Origin: Corydoras sp. C115
Lineage: Eukaryota; Chordata; Actinopteri; Siluriformes; Callichthyidae
Direction of reading: 5' to 3'
DNA: 64,000 bases
Assembly: GCA_019802505.1 (NCBI GenBank)
Contig: JAFMOC010000051.1
Coordinates: 2,724,001 to 2,788,000, forward strand
The notes beneath the pieces are model-generated. The model saw nothing but the letters and a program-made list of their open reading frames with translations. It did no database searches and was not told the origin of the DNA. This document shows positions 46,943 through 58,115 of the stretch, piece after piece; position 1 is the first letter of the stretch; every line of letters begins with the position of its first letter. Position numbers and translations under genes: made by a program.

Positions 46943-47299
46943 GGCGTCATGGTGGCTTGGCGGTTAGCACGTTTACCTCTCAGCGCTAGGGATTCCCGGT
47001 TCGAATCCCCATCTGGGTGGAGTTTCCATGTTCTCCCCGTGTCCGCGTGGGTTTCCTCCGGGTTCTCCGGTTTCCTCCCACAGTCCAAAAACATGGATCA
47101 AGTCAATTGAATTCTCCAAATTGCCCCATATAGAGTGTGTCTGTGTGAGGAAGTGTGTGTCCAGTGATTGATTGGTGTACTATCCTCGGTGTATCTGCCC
47201 AGCACCCGAAACGTTCTCCCCTGGATGGGCATGGTGTACCCCCCCCCTCCCGTGAATCTAGTAGAGAATAAAGCAACAGATAATGGATGGATGGATGGA
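46943..47299 (+). mobile_element. SINE-D (D1-like), right monomer of dimer locus 2
   Basis: Starts GGGCGTCATGGTGGCTTGGC. Complete head and body, (GGAT)n tail. Confidence 0.95.
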
Positions 47300-47379
47300 A
47301 TAACATTAGCTTTAATTGGGGCATAAATTTAAATTTGCTATGTAATCCACAATGTTCTCCACAAATTATAATTATTAAT

Positions 47380-47525
47380 GATGAGATGTGGACCACTGCC
47401 CGAAGTCCCAAAGACTCTCATTGGGGTTCCGGTCTGGACTGAACTGGACAGGTCTGGGGTTCAGGTGGTGTGCTCAGAATGATGTCTAATGCTCCCTAAA
47501 CCTCTCTTTCACAATTTGAGTGTAA
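47380..47525 (-). pseudogene. Tc1/mariner-type transposase relic
   Basis: Minus strand reads FSPDRNPNESL (about 47411-47445). This corresponds to the SPDLNPIE.LW signature near the last catalytic acid of Tc1-like DDE transposases. Only about 45 codons survive, with no inverted repeats seen. Confidence 0.65.
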
Positions 47526-47566
47526 TAAGCTATCAATCTAAGGGTTGTGGGTTCGAATCACACATA
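47526..47566 (+). mobile_element. SINE-H head fragment
   Basis: AGCTATCAATCTAAGGG and B box GGTTCGAATCAC only. Confidence 0.6.
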
Positions 47567-48158
47567 CTCTAAATGGATGGATGGATGGATGTCGCTCTAG
47601 TTCATATGCAGCGGAAGAAGGAGGACCATGTTTTGTAATGTATATGTCTTTAAAAGCCTCCTAATAAAGAGATGCCCCTGTCTTTATCTAATTGTAATCA
47701 GCGTAGTTGTCCTGTTTAAAGCTGAATTCCATAATGTGCGAGCTAATTCTGAACTGTGGTTGGAGGTATAGATTACATTTAAGTCTTCGCTCTGCTGGGA
47801 ATGAGAAATCAGGGCAATTAGACGTATCCGATGAGGGCTTCTATATGCATTATTAATTGAAATGGTCATTAGCATGCTGCTGGCAAGCTGGAAAGCAGAT
47901 CCTGTGTCCATGGCTCCTGTACTAACAGTACCTGTTCGCTTTTTTTAGGGGTATGGGGGTAGGGGCGTCGAACTGGTGCTTTAAACAGAGAGGGTTGCTA
48001 ACCTTGAACTTCAAGGCCGAAATACCATTCCAGTGCCAAGGGGGGGGGGGGGGGGGACTGGAGAAGGTTTTAGGAAATAAGCATTTTGATGAATGATGTA
48101 TAGAATCATTTTCAAATTGATTTGTCTATTTTAATATTTTTTGAGCTAATAGTAGTTA
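47567..48158. other. Unique block
   Basis: 47640-47930 is repeat-free, mixed-composition and rich in TAAT cores. A G-run lies at 48040-48056. Confidence 0.4.
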
Positions 48159-48159
48159 T

Positions 48160-48463
48160 AAGGCGGAACGGTGGTTTAGTGTTTAGCATGTTCTCCTCTC
48201 AGTGCTAGGGATTCCTGGATCGAATCCCCATCTGGGTGGAGTTTCCATGTTCTCCCCATGTCCGTGTGGGTTTCCTCCAGGTTCTCCGGATTCCTCCCAC
48301 AGTCCAAAAACATGGATCAAGGTCAATTGAATTCCCCAAATAGCCCCATATGGAGTGTGTCTGTGTGAGTGTGTGCCCAGCAATAGAATGACGTCCTGTC
48401 TTGGGTGTATCTGCCCAGCGCCCGAAACGTTCTCCCCTGGATGGGCATGGGGAACCCCCCCAT
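48160..48463 (+). mobile_element. SINE-D, 3' end replaced by microsatellite
   Basis: Head GGCGGAACGGTGGTTTAGTG. Mixed D1/D2 bases. After GGGGAACCCCCC it passes into (TA)n with no GGATAAAGCGG end. Confidence 0.93.
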
Positions 48464-48575
48464 ATATATATATATGTGTGTGTGTGTGTGTATATACAGC
48501 AGCATATGTTAAAAAAAATGAGAATGTGATTAAAATTAAAATCAAGTAGACAGGTATAATAACTGTGTGTGTGTG

Positions 48576-48664
<89 letters not shown>
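48464..48664. repeat. (TA)n/(GT)n microsatellites with a duplicated flank
   Basis: (TA)(GT) at 48464-48492 and a long (GT)(TA) array at 48565-48664. The 26 bp at 48541-48566 recur at 49737-49762 with one mismatch. Confidence 0.95.
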
Positions 48665-48667
<3 letters not shown>

Positions 48668-48789
48668 ATCTGGGTATAGTAAACTGCAAAGCTATTTTTA
48701 ATCTGACCTCTTGGAAATCAGAATATTTGTTTTAATTATGGTGTTGATGCCTACATTAATCATTTGTTAGATCATCTTTTCTTTTAATT

Positions 48790-49080
48790 ACACCCATCCA
48801 TCTATTCATTATTTACCACTTATCCAGGTTGTGGGGGCAGCAGACTTATGTGGGCACCTACATTCCCATCCCTAGCTGCCTTCCCTAGCTAGGCATTCCC
48901 AGGCCAACCGAGAGATCTATCCTCTCCATCTTGTCCTGAGTCTTCCCCGGGGTCTCTGTCCAATCTTAAAGAACATCTGTCCAGAACACTTCGGTACTTC
49001 GGTACACAGATACTTCGGCTGGTCCCTCCTGACATGGAGTTGCAGCGGCTGTACTCCAAGTCCCTCCTGATTGACCAAAC
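48790..49080. repeat. Dispersed teleost repeat (retroelement-like), diverged
   Basis: TTCCCAGGCCAACCGAGAGA, GTCCTGAGTCTTCCCCGGGG and TGGAGTTGCAGCGGCTGTAC resemble a dispersed teleost repeat that I recall but cannot name. No intact frame. Confidence 0.5.
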
Positions 49081-49470
49081 TCCACCCTATAATTACACCT
49101 ACGCTATAAATTGTTCATTTCAGGATACAGCAGGTTGCAGGGGGATTTTTTTCTTACTTCATACTAAATTCCAGCTGCTTAAAGTTCATGGTTGCCAGTC
49201 TGATTCTCCATTTTGGGATTCTTTATACTATTTTCAATAGAAGACTGATCTGAAAGCAGGAGAATCAGTCAAGCGCACAAACACTCAATGCCTGCTAGAG
49301 GTACAACACTGCACCGTGAGGAACTGAAGGTTAAACATATGGCTCAATACCCCAACAGTGGCAGCTTGTTAGAGCCAGGACTGAAACAGTCAAGCTTTTA
49401 AATGACAGCGCTGCTCCACCACTGTGAATGAGGTTTAAACTGTGTATACTTAGACTGAGATTAGACTTGT
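49081..49470. other. Unique block
   Basis: No feature supported. Confidence 0.45.
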
Positions 49471-49575
49471 ATAACCTTTATTGTCATTCAATTATACACT
49501 TGGGGTACGCTGAACGAAATTCCGTTGCATTGGCTCGCAAGTATAAAAAGAAGTAGTGAAATTTTGTAACATGGG
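49471..49575. repeat. Retroelement-end-like relic
   Basis: CCTTTATTGTCATTCAATTA and GAACGAAATTCCGTTGCATT, a dispersed teleost motif. Confidence 0.5.
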
Positions 49576-49589
49576 TATAAAATATACAA

Positions 49590-49830
<241 letters not shown>

Positions 49831-50279
49831 AATTATAACTTTAAAATATGGATACAGTTACAACTACGAGCCCATATTTAATAAGAAAACCCTGCAGAAA
49901 AGATACCACTGGAAACATCTCAGGAGTTCTGTACATACTAATAAAAAAAGATTGCACAGCACTTGATGTTTAGACACCCCACAATGCTCTTCAGCTTGTT
50001 AGCAGATTATTGCTCTTAGATGGTGAAGATAACCTGCTGGTCTGAGCTGAGTAGTCTGCACGACTGGCTTGTAGTTTAATGAGCCGCTGGCCGGGTAGCT
50101 GACCCGGGTTAGTCACTTGGCAATATGAGTCTTTCAGCTGGAGGTATTGATTTGGTCGACTGTGGTTCCGACTCAACAGGTTTATTGGGACTCAGTTATA
50201 GAAGCTTCAGGAAAACTCAAAAAACAATCAGCACTAAAATGGGTTCTTCCTTTTTTTTTATAAAAATGTCTGTTGTCTG
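49831..50279. other. Unique block
   Basis: No feature supported. Confidence 0.5.
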
Positions 50280-50535
50280 TTGATTCCCGGTTCAAATCCC
50301 AATATGGGTGGAGTTTTCATGTTCTCCCCGTGTCCATATGGGTTTTCTGCAGGTTCTCTGGTTTCCTCCCACAGTCCAAAAACATGGCGCAAGGTCAGTT
50401 GATTTCTCCAAATTGCCCCATATAGAGTGTGTTTGTGTGAGTGTCTGTGTGAGTGAGTGTGTGCCCAGTGATAGATTAGTGTCCAGTCCTGGTTGTATCT
50501 GCCCAGCGCCCGAAACGTTCTCCCCTGGATGAGCA
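50280..50535 (+). mobile_element. SINE-D (D2), truncated at both ends
   Basis: Starts at the B box (GATTCCCGGTTCAAATCCC) and ends at CTCCCCTGGATGAGCACG. Confidence 0.92.
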
Positions 50536-51287
50536 CGTTCCTCCAAATGATCCAACCAAATGATGAAGACAGCGATCAAGAACATAAAGTCAATATGACC
50601 CCACTTTAGAAATAGTGATTGTATGGCAGCTCAAGGGCAAATGGCAATCCAAAATGACAAAGACGAGCCCTGCTGTATAGTACAACTTTTATGGAGGAGG
50701 TGAGAAAAAAAATCTAAGCGTCTCACAGCTGGTCTATCAGGACTCGTGCTGATTTTCATTTGGAAATGGGGGTGTGGTGTAGCGGAACATTGCGGGCAGG
50801 AGATATGCAGAGTCGGTATATTTGTGTGCGAGAGATGATTAGTGCAGGTTTGTAATTAAAGAGATGTTTGAAATGCAGGTAAGCAGAACTGAGGTGTCAG
50901 TAACATTAATGCTGCGTTGTTTAAGATGCAGCAGTTTAATATCGGCATCATAATTACCTCCCTCTGCACCATGAACTATGTAAAAAAAAAAAAAAAAATA
51001 CTAAAAAGGGCTGAATGACAAAATATGCATGTAAAGCATGGGTGAAGGGTATGACAGTCATAATCTTTATTAAATTTGAAGAATAGAAACGCCCCAGAAT
51101 ATGGAATATGGACGAGTTTAATATGTGCTCATCCGTCTTTATATTACTTTTTTTTTATGCTGAACAAAAGAGTATCAACTGCGGAAATTAATGTGGAAAG
51201 GCTGTTAATGCTTCTGCGTTGGTTTTGTGATTTATGGGGTTTGAGTAGTGATGCAGTTTTATCCTATTACAGTCTGCATCCATAATA
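50536..51287. other. Unique block
   Basis: A-run near 50982-50998. No gene recognised. Confidence 0.5.
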
Positions 51288-51615
51288 TGATCAAAAGTAT
51301 TGGAACATACCACTTAATCATCAATCTGGGGTCAGTGACAGTGAGACCAGAGACAGGATTTCTCTGTACAGGAACGGCTGTATTGTCTCTATAGGCAACG
51401 GCATGGTTCAGCCCCACTGCATGATGAGCTGCAGCATATAAAGGCTGCCCAACAATCATTGCCGTCCATCACCATAGGCTCCGCCTCCAGCATCGCTATG
51501 CTCCTGCGACGGCATGGTGCCCATATAATGCACTGGCATCAAACTCGACTGAACCTCCGAGATAATATAGAATGGAGATTGTGCGCCAGGCCCTTTAGTC
51601 CAACATTAAATTTAT
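51288..51615 (+). pseudogene. Tc1/mariner-like transposon relic
   Basis: ATCAAAAGTATTGGAACATA resembles a terminal end of this superfamily. Near 51550-51600 the frame reads NLRDNIEWRLCARPFSP, matching the LWDELERRLRARPF-type stretch after the last catalytic residue. Most of the transposase is absent. Confidence 0.55.
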
Positions 51616-51759
51616 ATATTATAAAGTCCAAACAACGAATTTATATAGAAATGAATAGAATTTATAATAGTAATAGAATTTTAAGAAATACAAGAAATAC
51701 AAGGCACTAACAATATAAGAAGAAAAACAATAAAAAAATTAAAAAAAAGGTAAATTTAA

Positions 51760-52120
51760 GGGGCGGCTTAGTGGTTAGCATGTTCTCCTCTCAGCGCTAG
51801 GGATTCCAGGTTCGAATCCCAATCTGGGTGGAGTTTCCATGTTCTCCCCGTGTCCACATGAGCTTCCTCCGGGTTCTTTGGTTTCCTCCCACAGTCCAAA
51901 TACATGGATCAAGGTCAATTGAATTCTCCAAATTGCCACCATATAGAGTGTTTGTGAGTGAGTGTGTGCCCAGTGAGAGATTGGCATCCTGTTCTGGGTG
52001 TATCTGCCCAGCGCCCAAAACGTTCTCCCCTGGATGGGCATGGGGAACCCCCCCCCCCACACACACACACACACACGACCCTAATAGAGGATAAAGCGGA
52101 AGATGATGGATGGATGGATG
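51760..52120 (+). mobile_element. SINE-D (D2), short head deletion
   Basis: GGGGCGG is joined directly to CTTAGTGG, deleting 8 bases around the A box start. (CA)n is inserted after the C-run (52060-52077). (GGAT)n tail. Confidence 0.94.
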
Positions 52121-52985
52121 GAAGATTTTATAGAAGGCCTTTCTTAATAAGTGGAAAATGTAATGGTTGCAAAGTTATATAGAGTGTCATTATAAACTTC
52201 CATAGGTGAAATGTGTAGGTGTCCAGATACTAGTGTCCACATAGTGTATACACAATGCCGTGCTTGAAGGGTATTACAAATCCATTGTTCTGCTCGCTCT
52301 TTCTCCCTCTCAGATTCCTAACCACATTCCTTCAGGTCAGCACTTTGTACTCATTTGTATCCATATCATGACTTTGCTGACATTATTCTATCCGTAATGT
52401 ATCATAATCATGTCTGTCACTGTGCTGACATTTCGCCCGGACCCAAGTGACCAGCAGACCTTACCAACAGAGCTGCAGTTAACTGAGCCCATTCGAACAT
52501 AACTCCTGTGTGTATTTGTGTGCACTGTGGCTGCCAATGGCTAATTAAAGATGATGAATTAGGGACTGGGTTATGCAAGTGTTAGAAGGTCTCACATTCA
52601 TGGTCTTAAGTATGAATAATGACTTCATCCGAGCTCAAGGACTTAAAGAAAGGTGATGTTTTCCATCACTGTATAATGAAATGCGATCACCATCGAGTCA
52701 ATACACATTTCAGTTTGGTCCAAAATGGTTAATATTGGGATTAATGTGCATGGTACGAAATCAAATAGATTTTTTCTAATATAAAACAGTTAACATATGT
52801 GTAACATATTTTATATAAAGCATATAAAAAAACAGTTAGTTTACATTATTGTCATTTACATCCATTCTGTGAATAATTATTTCATTCTTTAAGATTTATT
52901 TTCAACACACGGTCATGAAAACTTGCCAAATGGATTACAACATACTTGTGAGTGATGGATTTCTTATTCTTGCTATAGCATTTAT
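52121..52985. other. Unique block
   Basis: No feature supported. Confidence 0.5.
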
Positions 52986-52988
52986 ATA

Positions 52989-52990
<2 letters not shown>

Positions 52991-53075
<85 letters not shown>
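52991..53075. repeat. (TA)n microsatellite
   Basis: About 42 units, ending at the edge of an M1 fragment. Confidence 0.97.
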
Positions 53076-53076
<1 letters not shown>

Positions 53077-53078
<2 letters not shown>

Positions 53079-53270
53079 CCTGTTGGTTCTCTGTTCTCTG
53101 TTGGTCAGGAGCATCACAGAACAGGTATCATTAGGGTGGTGGATTGTTCATTGTCAGTTCATTGTCTGCAGTGACACTGATGTGGTGAGGGGGGTTTAGT
53201 GCAGCAGTTTAAACACCTCAGTGACACTGCTGGGATATGAATAATGCACCAACCAAATAATACCTGCTGT
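53077..53270 (-). mobile_element. MITE family M1, internal fragment
   Basis: Inverted relative to 36979-37445. Shared words include CCCTGTTGGTTCTCTGTT, CACAGAACAGGTATCATT and GTGACACTGCTGGGATA. Both terminal repeats are lost. Confidence 0.75.
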
Positions 53271-53539
53271 CTATATGTATGTATGTGTATACATACATAT
53301 ACATATACATTGGATGTACAAATGTCTGGAGTAGGAATGTGACTTTTAAAAAACAGATCTATTTCCATCACTGGTCTCCCAATTGGTTTAAGATTTAGTT
53401 TAGAGCTATCATTTAAGCCCTGTGTTAATAACAGCTGGTCGAAACATTCCTGGTTTTTAATCTGGGGATCATTATATCATTTATTTTTTCTCAAAGTACT
53501 GTTTATAAATGCATTGCTTTATTAGTCTAGTTTAAAAAT

Positions 53540-53705
53540 TCCAGAGCCCTGACCTTAAACCCGATGAACACCTTGGGCAATGAATTGGAAAATCGTTCAG
53601 CATCGGTCCATGACCCCTGCAAATGGTCTTTCACTAACTGGGCACGAACTCCCCCAGACAGAACTCAATGTCCTGTGGAAAAGCTCTTCCTAAAGATGGT
53701 TTTAG
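53540..53705 (+). pseudogene. Tc1/mariner transposase relic
   Basis: 53548-53574 reads PDLKPDEHL, matching the PDLNPIEHLW signature, with a stop soon after. CAGAACTCAATGTCCTGTGG then GAAAAGCTCTTCC continue the 3' coding region. Confidence 0.65.
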
Positions 53706-53944
53706 TTTTGATCTGGGAAATCTCCATGAAATTGATATGAAATTCAATGGTCAGATATCTACTTTCTAATGATTATTTTTTTTGTTTCAGTCAGCATTCG
53801 GTCCATAGCTTATATATTTCTTATTATATCTGCTCAAAGTCTGTACATGCTCATAGCTGTATATTTCATATTTATAATCTGTTTATAGTCTCTACATTCA
53901 TATTTGTATATTCTACTCAACAAATTACCACTTTGTAATGTATA

Positions 53945-54045
53945 TATTTATATATCTGCTAAAGCACTTCTGGATGGATGTAAACTGCATTTCGTTGTTT
54001 ATAATGAGCAATGACCGTAAAGTTGAATTCTATTCTATTCATTCC
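53945..54045. repeat. Retroelement-end-like relic
   Basis: GTAAACTGCATTTCGTTGTT, GAGCAATGACCGTAAAGTTG and (ATTCT)n. A dispersed teleost motif. Confidence 0.5.
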
Positions 54046-54546
54046 AACACTCTCTACTAAAAGGTTAAGTGAATCCACAAAACAGTATAGAATTTGACCG
54101 ATGTTTTCATAACCTGACATGTTTACCTCCAGCTCCAGCAACCATGGTGTTACCTAATTAGCTAGGGCTCATTATATGCGCCGAGGTAATGGAAAGTCTC
54201 TGTAGAAATGCGACAAGGACAGGCAGAATTTCTTTCTCACTTATACTGTTTCTCTTTTCACCATCTCTCCCTCCTCCCTGTACTGAGTCACAGCTTGGCG
54301 GAGATGGAGAGATCATTTAATGAACTGTCTTATACAGAGTGATTGGTGTGTTTTCATGTCCGGGCCGAGGCGACGTCATGCTTGCGGAGGTAGCCACAGG
54401 AGAAATGAGGCAGGAGTGCAAATACATATTGCGAATTTGTGCTCTTCTAGAAAGTCGGATGAAATAAGTAGAAAAGAATGGTGTGTTGGATGTGATGAGA
54501 ATCCCAATCCCTCTTGGTGTGTGTGTCTTGGTTTCATTTTAATGCT
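54046..54546. other. Unique block
   Basis: No feature supported. The 185-residue frame starting here is mostly SINE. Confidence 0.5.
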
Positions 54547-54559
54547 TCCTCCAGAGATC

Positions 54560-54899
54560 CATCCATTGTCTTCCGCTTTATCCTCTACTAGGGTCATGGG
54601 GGGGTTCCCCATGGCCATCCAGGGGAGAACGTTTCGGGCGCTGGGCAGATACAACCAGGACAGGGTCCCAATCTATCACTGGGCACACTCACTCACACAG
54701 ACACACTCTATATGGAGCAATTTGGAGAATTCAATTGACATGATCCATGTTTTTGGGCTGTGGGAGCAAACCGGAGAACCTAGAGGAAACCCATGTGGAC
54801 CCGGGGAGAACATGGAAACTCCACCCAGATTGGGATTCAAACCTGGAATCCCTAGCACTGACAGGAGAACATGCTAACCACTAAGCCACCGTGCCGCCC
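54560..54899 (-). mobile_element. SINE-D (D2) with perfect 13-bp target duplication
   Basis: Full length. TCCTCCAGAGATC at 54547-54559 and 54900-54912. Confidence 0.97.
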
Positions 54900-54912
54900 T
54901 CCTCCAGAGATC

Positions 54913-55440
54913 ATAGAATGGAAAATTGGGAGAAGATAAAGTGAAAGCCTTTTTATTTTTGGTTCTGTAGTCAAATTAATATTTCACACTTTGAAAGCAA
55001 CAAAAGAAGCTGCAAATTTTCCTCTAGAACTCTTAGTTGGATGGGTGGGATTGGAATATCATTAAAACATGCGCACACCCGGGCACGTTAAAATGAAATG
55101 TGTGGAGAAGGTGACATGATTGTGTTTGACAGCATGGAGATGAGAGAAGTGCTGCTCGAGCAGTCGGTCAGTAATGAAGAGAGCTGGCGAGATATCATAT
55201 GAGTGGGAGAACGAGAGAAATCCAATACAGCCACAGGATGAAGAAGCTTCTCTCTGTACCATTATTCATTTTCAGCCCACATGAACCGACTGGACTGGAC
55301 ACATCTGAAGTATTTGTTTAATTGATTTGGGTGTAATTGCTGATGTATGTGCTGATAGAAACGTTTCTGGAGGTTAAAGTATGCAGAGGGACTGAAGATG
55401 ATCCTTCACACCATCCTCTTGTTTTCTTTTTTTTGTGATT
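54913..55440. other. Unique block
   Basis: No feature supported. Confidence 0.5.
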
Positions 55441-55445
55441 TATTT

Positions 55446-55795
55446 GCGGCATGGTGGCTTAGTGGTTAGCACGTTCGCCTCTCAGCGCTAGAGATTCCCG
55501 ATTCGAATCCCCATCTGGGTGGAGTTTCCATTTTCTCCCCGTGTCCGCGTGGGTTTCCTCCGGGTTCTCCGGTTTCCTCCCACAGTCCAAAAACATGGAT
55601 TAAGTCAACTGAGTTCTCCAAATTGCCCCATATAGAGTGTGTCTATGTGTGTGAGTGTGTGTCCAGCGATGGATTGGCGCCCTGTCCTGGGTGTATCTGC
55701 CCAGCGCCCAAAATGTTCTCCCCTGGATGGGCATGGGGAACCCCCTCCCCCGCGACCCTAATATAGTATAAAGCGGAATGTAATGGATGGATGGA
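55446..55795 (+). mobile_element. SINE-D (D1), full length
   Basis: TTCGCCTCTCAG, CCCCATCTGGG and AAGTCAACTGAGTTC mark D1. (GGAT)n tail. Ends directly before a family B copy. Confidence 0.96.
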
Positions 55796-55807
55796 TTTGC
55801 CTACTGT

Positions 55808-55857
55808 ATTTACACACAGAGGAATTTGTCCTCCACATTTAACCCATCCGCGCAGTA

Positions 55858-55910
<53 letters not shown>

Positions 55911-56072
55911 GAGAAGTGAGCACATGTGCCCAGAGCAATGGGCACCCTTGAACACGGCACCCTGGGAGCAATTGGGGTTAGGTGTCTTGCCCAAGGGCAC
56001 TTCAGCCATGGTACTTGGTGGGATTGGAAATCGAACCGGGGACCTTCAGGTCACAAGGCTGGATCCTTAATG
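55808..56072 (-). mobile_element. Family B repeat with expanded (CA)n
   Basis: ACACAGAGGAATTTGTCCTC, (CA)n at 55860-55908, TTGCCCAAGGGCACTTCAGC, B-box-like complement AAATCGAACCGGGG. Confidence 0.78.
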
Positions 56073-56321
56073 GGAGGACATTAAAGCGCCACTTATATCG
56101 GTCTGGCAAGTTGGGCCTGAGTGCCCTGAGTCCAAAAAACCGTGACCATCTTGATGTCCATGTTGTTCTATTTGTGCTTGCTTAAGGTGTACTTATTTTC
56201 GGGTTCCCAATCTGTGCTCCCCTAGGATCATAGTTTGGGGCGGGTTTTTTTTTTTTTATCACCTGTCTGTTCTTTCCCAATGTATAGCATCAGATTTCCT
56301 CATTTTAAGATGGTGGCACGT

Positions 56322-56372
56322 GGCAGTGCTAAGAGGAGAACATATTAACCACTAAACCACCGTGCCGCCCTC
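56322..56372 (-). mobile_element. SINE-D head fragment
   Basis: CAGTGCTAAGAGGAGAAC to CACCGTGCCGCCC. A second scrap, CCAGCGCTGAGAGGTG, is at about 56448-56463. Confidence 0.8.
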
Positions 56373-56977
56373 ATTTGCACTTCATGTACCACATATAATG
56401 TAAATGACAGTAAAGAATATTGATTGATTGATTCAAACCTGGATCCCCAGCGCTGAGAGGTGATCAGTCATAACAAAAAGTCCTTTGCACAGGTGTTTTG
56501 CTTCGTCTGGTCCATGTTACAAACTCACCATTTGAAAACCTCCTCTCATTTGCTCTTTCTTTCCTCTGGGATGCGATCCCGGGGATTTCAGTGATGTGCT
56601 TGCTGAAAGAGAACTGGATGCATCATTACAGCTGAGAAAGAGGCGAAATCAAGACGTCTTCTAAATTGAAGACTGTATTCAAGATTCTTGTGCTTTTGGG
56701 TCCAACAATAAGGACTTCAGTTCTGGCTGAGGTCAGTAAAAGGGGATTATAAGAAATCCACTCTTTAATCTCTTTCACACGGTCTTCAGTCTTCAGTCTT
56801 GCTGTGTAAATGTCATTTGATTTAGCTGATATTTGGCAGTGTGTGTCAGGAGTGTAGGAGTGAAGCCTCATGTTTGAGAAACAGACCCAATGAATTCTCT
56901 GATCACCAATAACGAAATATTTTGGGCCAAAGTTTTGCTTCCTTGACAAATTTGAATGATTTAAAAAAAAAAAAACT
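56373..56977. other. Unique block
   Basis: Apart from the SINE scrap, no feature supported. Confidence 0.45.
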
Positions 56978-56988
56978 ATGCCCTGTGC

Positions 56989-57177
56989 GACGGCACGGTG
57001 GTTTAGTGGTTAGCATGTTCTCCTCTCAGCGCTAGGGATTCCCGGTTCCAATCCCAATCTGGGTGGAGTTTCCATGTTCTCCCCATGTCTGGACATTCTC
57101 CCCTGGATGGGCATGGGGAACCCCCCGCGACCCTAATATAGGATAAAGCGGAAGATGATGGATGGATGGATGGATGG
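56989..57177 (+). mobile_element. SINE-D with body deletion and target duplication
   Basis: CCCCATGTCTGG is joined to ACATTCTCCCCTGG, removing most of the body. Flanks ATGCCCTGTGC (56978-56988) and ATGCCTTGTGC (57178-57188). Both promoter boxes intact. Confidence 0.95.
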
Positions 57178-57244
57178 ATGCCTTGTGCATCTCGTCTTTG
57201 TCTCCAGCATCAATGGGTTCCAGTAACCTTGGTAACAATATTTT

Positions 57245-57340
57245 ATCTCATCTCATAATCTTCTGCTTAATCTTAAACTAGGGAGGGGGGTTCCCCATGC
57301 CATTCCAGGGGAGAATATTTTAAGCCCAGGACAAGGTACC
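57245..57340 (-). mobile_element. SINE-D, older subtype, 3' fragment
   Basis: CATCTCATCTCATAATCTTC, then GCTTAATC, GGGTTCCCCATGCC, CAGGACAAGGTACCAATG. Runs straight into the next copy in inverse orientation. Confidence 0.85.
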
Positions 57341-57341
57341 A

Positions 57342-57624
57342 ATGTTCTCCTCTCAGCACTAGGGATTCCCGGTTCGAGTCCCAATCTGGGTGGAGTTTCC
57401 ATGTTCTCTCCGTGTCAGCGTGGGTTTCCTCTGGGTTCTCCGGTTTCCTCCCACAGTCCAAAAACATGGATCAAAGTCAATTGAATTCTCCAAATTGTCC
57501 CATGTAGAGTGTGTTTGTGTGAGTGAGTGTGTGTGTGTGTGTGTGCGTCCCATGATAGACCCCCCCCCCCCCCCCCCCGCACGACCCTAGTAGAGGATAA
57601 AGCGGAAGATAATGGATGGATGGA
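57342..57624 (+). mobile_element. SINE-D (D2), head truncated, internal deletion
   Basis: Starts TCTCCTCTCAGCACTAGGG. After CATGATAGAC it jumps into a C-run (57560-57578), then ACGACCCTAG. (GGAT)n tail. Confidence 0.93.
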
Positions 57625-57831
57625 AAATGCAGAAACAGAAATAAAATATCAGATTAAAGGTTAAAAGCAATCTGAAACAGATGGGTTTTGAGAAGTGACT
57701 TGAAAGTAGGCAGATCGGTGGTGTATGGATTGTCAATCAAATGTTGCACTTCATCACATGCTTTAAAGAATCTGCTATTTGGAGAACATGTTTCGGATGC
57801 TTTTAACTTTGAAGTGCTTGACTAGTCTGCA

Positions 57832-58115
57832 CAGAACCCTAAACTCAATCCTGGCAAACACCTTTAAGAGGAACTACAGTAGAACAGAGCTTGGGCTTCA
57901 TCGTCCAACATCAGTGTATGACCTCACGAATGCTGTTCAGGATAAATGAGCAAACGTAGTCGCAGACACATTCCATATTGTTATAGTAAGCCTATTCATT
58001 AGAGTGGACTCTGTTATAGCTGCAAAGGGGGAACCCGTGTATAATGGATCTCATAAAAGTTCCTCTAGGTGAAATGTATGGGGGTTCCAAATTTTTTGAC
58101 CATAAAGATTTAATG
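57832..58115 (+). pseudogene. Tc1/mariner transposase relic with 3' end
   Basis: GAACCCTAAACTCAATCC, TCGTCCAACATCAGTGTATG, CTGTTATAGCTGCAAAGGGG and the end TTCCAAATTTTTTGACC follow the order of a Tc1-like 3' coding end and terminus. An insertion near 57930-58000 breaks it. Confidence 0.6.

Noticed and set aside
48040..48056. G-run as a G-quadruplex regulatory site
   Set aside because: A single uninterrupted G-run with no context, most likely a homopolymer expansion of uncertain length.
54320..54877. 185-residue open frame
   Set aside because: Most of it reads antisense through a SINE-D with a perfect target duplication, so it is not a gene.
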